A stretch of DNA of 64,000 bases from Polytrichum commune. Lineage: Eukaryota; Streptophyta; Polytrichopsida; Polytrichales; Polytrichaceae. A model generated the notes under the pieces. It was not told the DNA's origin, made no database searches, and saw only the letters and a program-made list of their open reading frames with translations. Made by a program: the position numbers and the translations under genes. Within the stretch, counting starts at the first letter, position 1, and each line of letters opens with the position of its first letter. The DNA is taken from contig OX485803.1 in assembly GCA_950295325.1 (NCBI GenBank), positions 72,183,554-72,247,553 on the forward strand, read 5' to 3'. This document shows, piece after piece, positions 56,401 through 64,000 of this stretch.

Positions 56401-57225
56401 AGAATCTGACAACAAGTTACATGTGAGGTTGAATGATAGGTTTCAACCCTAACTTACAGAACATGGCCATGTTGGGCGCTCTTGTCATTTACATGGAGGA
56501 TCAAGGTAACTGAGAACTGAAAACTGAAAGAGAACTCAAGGTAAAGAAGCCGACTATTAGGTGCAGCTTCAAACCAATATCTAAGGCAATTATGTTTCAC
56601 ACATGGTGACCTTGAGATTAACCTATCAACAAGTTACATGTGAGGTGATATCATCCACAATGGACCTGAATCAGGGGTTTCAACCCTATATTACAGAGCA
56701 CCGCCAAGGCAACTGAAAAACTAAAAGAGAGTTCAAGAAATAGATGCCGACCATAAGACGAAAAGCTTCAAATCACGATCATGGATCTGGCTTCATGTAT
56801 GGTGACCTTGGGAAGAATCTCACGACAAGTTCACATATGAGGTGATATGATAAGTTTCAACCCTTAATTACAGAGCATGGCCATGTTGGGCTCACCTTCT
56901 CACCGCTAAGAGACTGGGCCACAGTGCGGGCATGGTCCCAACGAGTGGTACTCTTGGTGAGCTTCTTGAGCAGAAACGCACCTCCCGCCAAACAAACAGC
57001 CTTGATTACCAACCCTCGCACAAACCGGCCCCCGTTGTTATTATTATTATTGTTGTTATTGCTGTTGTTGTTCTCACCACCACTACTTACACCTCCTGCT
57101 GATGCATGGCTCCTGCTGCTGATCCCCACAGCAGCCTCCCGTGACATAACCTCCACATCCGGTGTAAAAATTAGAGAGCCTCCATCAAAGCTTCCCGAAT
57201 TGCTGCGAGACACTGACCCCGACAT
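53423..57225 (-). CDS. CRL: CRUMPLED LEAF-type chromophore lyase (CpcT/CpeT family), 9 exons
   Basis: Exons (minus): 57225-56896, 55614-55565, 55382-55322, 55175-55140, 54960-54910, 54757-54665, 54358-54254, 53818-53726, 53569-53423. All introns are GT-AG and the phases join to 321 aa. The N-terminus is Ser/Asn-rich with an (AAT/AAC) Asn run, then a hydrophobic segment (LVIKAVCLAGGAFLLKKL) that anchors CRL in the plastid envelope. The CpeT-like domain follows: FSTEQAAQDPMTYFNLRLLT, VLYFEQAFWRTPERPYRQRF, YMVKPCPKEMKCDVEVGSYA, EEYRNFCDR, GRRCLYEGSTPPGGFPNSW, WDRAYDDDGNQVWGVRQGPY. In Arabidopsis loss of CRL disturbs plastid division and development. It is about 50 aa longer than the Arabidopsis protein because of the N-terminal Asn-rich part and the C-terminal tail. 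Appears intact. Confidence 0.95.
55640..56890. repeat. Six tandem repeats of 200-250 bp filling CRL intron 1
   Basis: CAACAAGTTACATG or close variants recur near 55724, 55951, 56199, 56410, 56627 and 56823. Each unit also carries TTTCAACCCT, ACAGAGCA, CCATGTTGG and GGCAATTATGTTTCA-like words. The intron has grown by duplication. Confidence 0.9.
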
Positions 57226-58355
57226 CCTTTTTTTCCTTTTCCTTCTTCACATCGGCTTTCCTTCCCAGGTGCTCTCACTCAAACTTTGTCCCAATAGTGG
57301 CACCAACAGGCTGTTCCAAACCCAACACTCAATGTCAATCAAAATTTTAAGAATCGTTATCCTTCAAAGCCACCTTCGCAAATCATCACAGAGCTCATGC
57401 CTAACATCCCCAAAAAAAACCTCTCTGAGACTCGATCCTTCCCTACTTAAGTTAACCCCAATTTTGTGAAACAACTACTACCATTACCCGACTATCTGTT
57501 CTTTGCGGCACCAGCAGGCTGTTCAATGTCACCCAATATTTTAAGAATCATCATCCTTCAAAACCACCTTTGCATTACATACAATCATCACATCACATCA
57601 CATCACAGAGCTCATAACTCGATCCTTCCCCTACTTGGCTTAACCCATTTTATTTTGCAACAACCAAGCACTACCATCACCCCTCTCCTTCCTCCATCTC
57701 CGACACCACATTTTGTCCAGGATTCTCAATGCAAAACACAAAACCTCGAAATCAGAGTCTCTGCGACAAGGCGAATCAATTCCATTACATTTTGGAAAAA
57801 AGCAAGGAAAAAGATGCTCCAAAGCTGTGGGTCTTAAAACAAGCATGCTCAGTGAGTAACCGTCCATGCGAAGGCTCAAAAACCAAGAAACCCACGCACA
57901 ATTCAATTTCCACTCACAACACGTCCGAAATAGAGACTCTTCATCACTCTTTGTGATTACAAATAAAGTTATGTCCCAAACTCAGATTGCGGAGATGCAG
58001 CTCAAGCATATGTTAAGCTAATTTGGAGTGAGATCAGAGAAGCCTACCACCCATCAAGGAGTATTTGCAGATGATTGCCAAGGCTCAATTTTTCTTCTTC
58101 GCCTTGGCTTGCCTCCCAAACTGGGAATGAATGAGAGAGAATGTGGCATCCCGGACTCTCTTCTGCCCAATTTTCTACGTGGCGAGTTCCGAAAGGTCAG
58201 TTCTAATTTATGATCCAGTTGGCATGGGTGCTCTTGTTTTCACTCTATTAAGGCATATGGCCGCCGCTGCCACATGACCGGCAGCGGCCACTGTCCTCCT
58301 GGCTAGGAGATTACCTGGTACTTGTAGGCCTGCCAACGGCAGGTGGAATTTTTTA
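57226..58355. other. Spacer upstream of CRL
   Basis: Expected to hold the CRL promoter and 5' UTR (57230-57500). A weak direct repeat (CTTCAAA/AGCCACCTT; CTCGATCCTTCCC) joins 57300-57450 and 57530-57650. A G+C-rich inverted repeat near 58260-58295 precedes the transposon. No gene seen. Confidence 0.5.
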
Positions 58356-59599
58356 AACTGCTCCTACCACACGGCAGGCCGTTGGCCACCGGCAGCAGAA
58401 GGTCCCGGGGAAGCTACCACAGAAGCTCACCGGCAGCTGCAGACTGCCTGCCTCCCAGCAGCAAACTCTGTGCATGTCTGCACAGAGACTCCAGCAGACT
58501 TCCCTTAGCCTAACCTCCAAGACCTCAATTTGTTGTACTTCATGTTGAAATATGCCACTTCTTCGGGTTCCCATAGAGGTTGCCATAATGGACACTGATG
58601 TCCAAAGGCTCATTATTCTCTTTTTTTTGCAATTCACATTGTTTTGCACGATAAAAAGTCTTGATAGGGATGAAGCTGTCATTTCGATGTGGCATTGGCA
58701 ACAAATGTGTTGCATGTCGATTATGTTGCAGGGATTCATACTCGACTCATTCAATGCGAGGGAGTTCAAGGGTCGAATGCAGATGGATGTTTCCACATTC
58801 GAGTTCTTGTGTTCCACTCTCGCGCCTTCATTGCAGAGACAAGATACCAACATGCGGTCCGCCGTACCAGTTCAAGTGAAGGTCGCGGTGTCCATCTCAA
58901 GATTGGCCACAGATAACTCCATGCAAAGCATTGCGGATTTGTATAGGATTGGTCTGTCAACAAGTCAATTGGCAGTTTCCTAATTCACCAATGTTGTGAG
59001 ATTGCTCCTCCTCAAAAAATACATTTGGTGGCCCTCCACCACTACTATGGACAAATTTGCTAGGGAATTTGAGAACATTCATCGAATACCGTATATGGTT
59101 GGTGCGGTGGACGGTTCACACATACCAATTGTGGCACCGCGGCTACATGCGGGAAATTATTACAATCGTAAGGGTTTTCACTCTATCCTACTGTGAGGCC
59201 AAACCACCCACCTTTAAGTGTCCTAGTCCGGGTGAGGGAATGGGAATCACATTCATGTTTACTTAACTCCCTCCTTCCAATTCGTAAAAATCCATCATAT
59301 TTCCTCATTAATCATTGCACACCAATCCATTCCACGATAATATTACAAGCGTTGACAAACGCTCTTCTCTATTATCACAATCCTCACCTCGTGTTCTACT
59401 ATCTTGCTAATGACCTAATTATCTAAGTAACATTAAGTAACAATTCAATCAACTAACTATCATTTAGTCCAATATAGTACAACGGTTTTTTCCCTTATTG
59501 TCAATAATGTTCCCCCTTAATCATCTACCTAAGTCACTAAGACCTAGCACTAAGCCTTGAAGTTGCCCTACTAAGTCACCTTACAAGTGTCGGCCGCCT

Positions 59600-60000
59600 C
59601 ACATATTAAACAGCAGCCTCAAAACAGTAGCTGCAGCTGCTAGTAACCTTGCAACATTAAAACAGTAGTTTGTAGCTACCCAGTAAGCTCTGCCACCTTA
59701 ACCCGTAAACAGCAGCCTCAACAGTAGTTGCCTCTGCCCAGTAAGCTTGCAACATTAAAACAGTAACCAGTAGCCTCAACAGTAGCTGCCTCTGCCCAGT
59801 AAGCTTGCAACCCTGACCCGTAAACAGCAGCCTCAAACAATAGTTGCAACTGCCCAGTAACCTTGCAACATTAAAACAGTAACCAACAGCCTCAAACAGT
59901 AGTTGTCTCTGCCCAGTAAGCTTGCAACATTAAAACAGTAACCAGCAGCCTCAAAACAGTAGCTACGACTGCCCAGTAACCTTGCAACCTTAATAATCTG
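59600..60000. repeat. About 60-bp tandem repeat inside copy B
   Basis: Units built from CAGCCTCAAACAGTAG, CTGCCCAGTAA and CTTGCAACATTAAAACAGTA, five to six imperfect copies. It occupies the place where copy A has an unrelated 46-bp repeat. Confidence 0.85.
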
Positions 60001-60099
60001 ATTTTTTTAGGCTTCTCCTAATCAAATCTATCTTCTAAACTACCCCTAATCTAATATATTATCTAAGTCTCCCTACTCAAATTTATTCTCTAACACACT

Positions 60100-60217
60100 A
60101 CCCACACACACACTCTCACTCACACTCTCACACACACTCTCACGCACACACCCACACACACACCCACCAAGAGAGAGAGAGAATGAGAGAGAGGAGGAAG
60201 GAAGGAAGGAAGGAAGG
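60100..60217. repeat. Simple-sequence tract (CA)n, (GA)n, (GGAA)n
   Basis: ACACACACTCTCAC-type run, followed by AGAGAGAG and four GGAA units. Copy A has a similar CT-rich tract (5588-5670) in the corresponding reverse position. Confidence 0.85.
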
Positions 60218-61308
60218 CACCCAAACCACAACCTCCTTAGTCTTCTCCTACTTAGTAGGACCTTATCATATCCATTAACTCCTTACTCCCTAAACCAACA
60301 AGAACACATTCTAATTCAAACAATTAACTCAAAGGCTCTTCCTCTTGCCTCCTCAAACACTACTCCTCTAATCAAAACACTCTCTAATGTCACTAAACCC
60401 CTAATTAACCACATCAAATGGCTTAAGGCCTAAACATAAATCCACACCAAGCCTCACTCTTTTTATATTTTTTATTGTTTTAATAACATTCCGATTGCAA
60501 TTCTAATCAAATTCTAAACATAAAACAAATATGAACAATCATTTTGGGCTCATACCTACTGCAAGGTGTTGTATCTAGCAAGTGTTTTTTTTGGGATTTT
60601 GACCTTGGTTGGGCTGGATCAATGCATGACGCTAACCTGTGGGGAAGAACCACGATTGGCCAATTCTGTGAGGCTGGAAAGCTTGCGCCTTACGCTTTGG
60701 TTGGGGATGCGGCCTACCTATGCCGCCCCTGGATGTTAGCCCCTTTTTAAGGGTCATAAAGACGGGTTAACTCGGGAAGAATACAATTGGAACTTCGTTC
60801 AAAGTTCCACCCGTATGTGTATTAAACGGGCATTTAGCATGCTCAAGGGTAGGTGGCGGATATTGTTAAAAATGATTGATGTGCACCTAAAAAACGTGTC
60901 TGAATTGGTGAGTACTTGTCTTGTGCTCCACAACATATGCATCATCCTAGGAGACAACTTTTAGAAATCGGAATGGTTGCAAGAGGCCTCGGACGAGGTG
61001 CACAATAGTTAGTCACTTGTGACACTTCCGGGGCCTGCGAGACAAGAGAAGCTTGCGGTGGCCAACCATGCCTTGCACATCCTCGCTGGAATTGAAGAAA
61101 ACTCTCGAGAAACATTGGAGTACATCAAACACGAGGCCGCAAGAAAATTCCGAATTTCAATGACAACTGGAGGCAAGATTGCAAAAGAGTTGTGTGCAAG
61201 GCGGAATGGCATTGCAAAGAGCTTGTGGATGGCTAAAACAAAGGTGTGCGTGGCCAAAGCGTTCCCCATGGACGTCGACTAGCGTAGCCTAGCCCACTAC
61301 ATGTCCAC

Positions 61309-63025
61309 CTATAGCTTGTTAACTAGTTTCTCCATGGTTTTTTGCATGCTCACTAATAAAGTCATTTTGATATCATCATTTGCCTTCAAACTATCCAACA
61401 TAATCTTGCTACTCTCTTTAAGCTCCCCCATGCATCGCTCCACAAACATGTATTCCTTCCGCTTAGGCTCCGGCGATTTCAATGAGCTCTCCCCGCTCTT
61501 TTGCTCCAGTGTGTTTGCCTCCGAGGTGACGGTGCACTTCATTCCATCTCCGTCCACAACACTGGCATGGGCATGTGACACGACATTAGCCTTGTCAAAC
61601 ATGAACTCGTCCACCAAGTGATACCATCGGCATTTCTCCGATCGTTGCGAACCTGACTTCAAATTCATTGTCTTGTCTTCTTTATAATCGTTATAGATTG
61701 TGCTCCACTTCTTTCTGCATGCCTCACTGTCCTTTGAAAAATCAGGGCACATTGACACAAGTTTTGTGTGAAGCTGTGACCAATTGTCCACACCTGAACA
61801 CAACACGGAAACTTGAGAGGGTATTCTAAAACATCAAGGAATGTAAACTTCAACGCCAGGAAAAAGAAAAAGAAAAAAAAAAAGAAAAAAAAAAAAGCCA
61901 GAAACAAAGAATCCAAGCCCTTGGCGCAGTCCGAAATGCAGCAATAGAAGCCATTAGTGCAGGCCCAAATTAATGTGATCTACAGAGAAAAAAACCAGCT
62001 GACTGTAAATCGGCAACTGACTGTAATAAAAATAAATAAACCAGAAGCAAACTGTAATCAGCTGCCTCTATACCACCACCAGCAGTCTCTGTAGTTCGGC
62101 AACAGTAAGTGTAATTCGGCAGACACCTGAAATTCTGCAGCAAACTGCAATTCTGTAATTGCAGCAGTCTGTAATTCCAGAGGTTACTGTAATTCGAGAC
62201 CCTACCAGCAGCTAAAGCAGACTGTAACAGATTGCAGTAGACTGCAATGCTGCTCCCTGGAGCACTGTTCGGCAAATTTACAGTCTGCTCCACAGACCTT
62301 AAATCAATTACAGATTGTTTTAGGGATTGTAAGCTAGGTTTAGATGTGGGGAAGGGCTTATTATCAAGTAACACTATATTCGTTTATTTGGGAATTTTTC
62401 AGCATTTTGAGACTATTACAAATATAAGAACATGGATGAAATCACACAAATATTGGAGAATGGTGTAAGATGAAAATACTTTGAAGCATGTTCTCATTTG
62501 TAGAATCCAATTAACAACTCATATAAAGAATTCATGACTTCACCTTGCTTGGGGGGCGTTGAGAAAGTGCTATGCATTTCTCCCTGGATTGCGATCAATT
62601 GGATGACCCAGTGATCCTTCCAATGCCCACCACTCTTCACAACGTCCACCTCCTCCTTGATGTCGTCCAATTGAATGATTTCGGGTTTTTTTTCGGGCAA
62701 CTCTTTGTTTTTTGGTCGATTTCGATTGCTCGGCAACACTTTCAGGCAAGTCGTGCTTGTGAGAGCCGGCCGTGAGGTCCACAGGTGCGTTGGGACTGCC
62801 GTGGGTTGCAAGTGGAAACCCCATCCCCGGGAGGGGAGGCATGAAGGATTGTGGAAAGAGAAAAGGCATTTGAACACCCGGGTGTGGAAAATCTCCAAAA
62901 AATGACGCAGGTGGAATGCTACTCCCCTGCGGACGGAATTCGAACCCCATCGGAGGAGGGTTCCCAGCGGATGCGTCGCTCGCATGCCCACCTCCGGCGT
63001 GCATCGGAGGTCCCTGTGAATCCAT
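61309..63025 (-). pseudogene. Harbinger ORF1, Myb/SANT-like DNA-binding protein
   Basis: Minus strand exon a 63025-62544 and exon b 61793-61309 (TAG), joined through a GTGAAG donor and a TTCAG acceptor. The N-terminus is Pro/Gly-rich (MDSQGPPMHAGGG, FPHPGVQMPFLFPQ), then a Lys-rich basic stretch. Then comes the SANT-type trihelix GHWKDHWVIQLIAIQGEM | VDNWSQLHTKLVSMCPDF | ACRKKWSTIYNDYKEDK with the spaced Trp residues of the family, and a helical C-terminus. In these elements ORF1 helps the transposase bind ends and enter the nucleus. A one-base shift in an A8 run near 62690 breaks exon a between the basic stretch and EIIQLDDIKEEVD. The intron holds CTGTAATTCGGCA-like repeats and an A-rich run. 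Confidence 0.8.
61794..62543. repeat. Intron of ORF1: A-rich run and CTGTAAT repeats
   Basis: 61857-61898 is almost all A with scattered G on the plus strand. 61990-62290 holds many short ACTGTAAT/GCAGCAG words resembling the repeats inside copies A and B. No exon was found. Confidence 0.55.
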
Positions 63026-63441
63026 GACTGCCCCGCACACGAACAACATAAAATTGTAAACATGAGCAAAGGTTGAGGAGCGCCTAAAAACATAAAAAAT
63101 TTAAAAACAACCAAAAACCAAAATTAAATAAAAAATTAAAAGGCTTAAGCACTAAACCTGGGCTTAAGGGTTGTTGTGGAGTGCAGGCAGGTGACGATCC
63201 GCTTTGGTGTGGAGTGCAGGCAAGAGAGAGTCGAAGGCCGTACTAGCACTGTTGTGGGGAGGGAGCCCCTGGAGGAGGGCGGGGCAGGAGGGGATGACGC
63301 GGGGAATCTACGTGGAGAGGCCTAAACCCGGAATCCCAGGGTTTCCAGGCAGAAGTACCTAGTACTTCCCCTGCCGCTGGAAACCCTGCCAGCTCACCAT
63401 CAGGAACCTGCCGCTCCCTCCCGTGTGGTAAGGGGGGGAGC

Positions 63442-64000
63442 AGGCCAGCCAATGACCGGCGCGGGTTCACTGCCGCTCCCGGTCGTGTGGCTTAGGCCTA
63501 AGGCCCTTCCCACACGAGAGGCACCGGAAGTTTCACAACTTCCTCCAACATGGCACCTTGCCCAAGAAAAGTCTCCTTTTCCTTGTTTTTCTCCTTATAT
63601 TGTGGATTTCCGGGCACTAGTGCCCGGTAGTTGCGAACTACATTTACTGTGCCATGTCACTCACCTTTATTGCCAAGTAGATCCCGAAGCAAGATCCAAA
63701 GCAAAATCCGAACCTAAAAAGTCATTGTTGCCACTCCCCATACTTCCTCTCATGTGGCAACCACTTGCTCATTTGAACCAATGCTATTCATCCAACTCAT
63801 TGCCGTTCCTCCCGTGTGGTTTGGGCCTAAGCTTAGGCTAATGGCATTTCCCAACTCCATAACTCAAGCTTATTACACAAATTTTGCCATTGGATTGGAT
63901 TGGGAATCGTCCCATAAGCTTAGCAATTGCAAATCGTGCGGATTATTGTTGGAGTTGAGATGCAAACGTTACAAGAGGCTAAGGTATGTAACCCTAAAGT
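63442..64000. other. Right edge, no gene recognised
   Basis: Copies of a CTCCCG-TGTGG motif at about 63480 and 63812, each followed by an inverted AGGCCTAAGC-like word (GCTTAGGCCTAAGGC, GGGCCTAAGCTTAGGC). One open frame (63425-63841) crosses them without recognisable content. This may be part of the Harbinger element's right end. Confidence 0.45.

Larger units (their letters stand above)
59192..60554 (+). mobile_element. TG...CA element, copy B, inserted in the transposase, 1363 bp
   Basis: Begins TGTGAGGCCAAACC and ends TTTGGGCTCATA, with CCTAC duplicated on both sides (59187-59191, 60555-60559). Removing the element and one CCTAC restores the transposase frame exactly (ILLQGVV). The left 60 bp match the end of copy A at 6972, reversed. 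Interior: about 60-bp repeats, CA- and GA-rich simple sequence and a GGAA run, no gene. Solo LTR is the best reading. Confidence 0.88.
58552..61282 (+). pseudogene. Harbinger-type DDE transposase, broken
   Basis: Joined pieces read as one transposase: an N-terminal helical part (MQMDVSTFEFLCSTLAPSLQ, SMQSIADLYRIGLSTS), then VGAVDGSHIPIV (first Asp), RKGFHSILL / QGVVSSKC split by an inserted element, DLGWAGSMHDANLWG (second Asp), ALVGDAAY, then KGHKDGLTREEYNWNF and RAFSMLKGRWRIL. Damage: TAA at 58981, the 1363-bp insertion at 59192, one extra T in a T-run near 60745, TAG at 60962 and another near 61010. The third catalytic residue, Glu in the usual V-E-x-A-F-G-x-L-K-G-R-W, is Lys here (GAA to AAA). 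It ends at TAG 61280. Confidence 0.88.
58356..63441. mobile_element. PIF/Harbinger DNA transposon, inactive
   Basis: The two genes of this superfamily are present in convergent order: DDE transposase (+) and Myb/SANT-like protein (-). The ends are not certain. CTGCTCC followed by TACCACACGG at 58358 matches the reverse complement of a stretch at 63410-63441 (GTGTGGTAAGG...GGAGCAG), with extra bases. Two more copies of the CGTGTGG motif lie at about 63485 and 63812, so the right end could be further out. No clear 3-bp TTA/TAA duplication was found. Confidence 0.65.

Noticed and set aside
56924-57469. 181-codon plus-strand frame with a poly-Leu run
   Set aside because: Antisense of CRL exon 1; the Leu run is the complement of the Asn codon repeat.
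63425-63841. 138-codon plus-strand frame near the right edge
   Set aside because: Crosses repeated CGTGTGG motifs and Pro/Leu-rich low-complexity sequence with no domain.

Overview
This window is nuclear DNA of a green plant (streptophyte). The support is spliceosomal GT-AG introns, plant-type telomere-like TTTAGGG repeats, a nuclear copy of plastid DNA (rpl16 and rpoC1 pieces), a CRUMPLED LEAF (CRL) gene, and plant Copia, LINE and PIF/Harbinger elements. I cannot name the species. The low gene density, long repeat-rich spacers and an intron in a tRNA-Gly(GCC) gene would fit a large-genome non-seed plant or a charophyte better than a typical angiosperm, but that is inference.

Only a few conserved genes are present. 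A CHIP-type TPR/U-box E3 ubiquitin ligase lies at 24.55-28.74 kb (+, eight exons rebuilt, 323 aa). A CRL-type CpcT/CpeT-family chromophore lyase lies at 53.42-57.23 kb (-, nine exons, 321 aa). An intron-containing tRNA-Gly(GCC) sits at 52.57-52.65 kb (-). Two end exons of a GART/PurN-type formyltransferase (51.5-51.9 kb, with an in-frame TGA) and one possible phytanoyl-CoA dioxygenase first exon (48.7 kb) look like gene remnants.

Left part (0-21 kb): tandem repeats, a possible CACTA-associated domain ORF, a degenerate telomere-repeat patch, a TG...CA element with a 5-bp target duplication (5.2-7.0 kb), and then a GC-richer block (8.7-15.4 kb) with a four-exon gene carrying a DGQH/ParB-like motif, an FCP1-like phosphatase relative and a Pro/Ser-rich protein. 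The first two contain in-frame stops that C-to-T change would explain. This block and an array at 2.49-3.15 kb are studded with about 27 copies of a CpG-rich palindrome, TACGAACG-NN-CGTTCGTA. It occurs upstream of the gene, in all three of its introns and in frame inside its exons. This is the most unusual signal here. Degenerate unknown coding pieces and a 280-bp MITE with 47-bp perfect inverted ends follow at 16-21 kb.

Middle part (33-46 kb) is a nest of mobile DNA: a 5'-truncated LINE with 11-bp target duplications; a decayed plastid insertion; an old Copia element truncated on the left; and, inside its pol gene, a very young Copia element with identical 205-bp LTRs and an intact 1471-aa polyprotein. 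Both Copia elements carry an antisense ORF between pol and the polypurine tract.

Right part (46-64 kb): repeat-rich spacers, the PurN remnant, the tRNA, CRL, and a dead PIF/Harbinger element (58.4 to about 63.4 kb). The transposase of that element is split by a second copy of the 5.2-7.0 kb TG...CA element.
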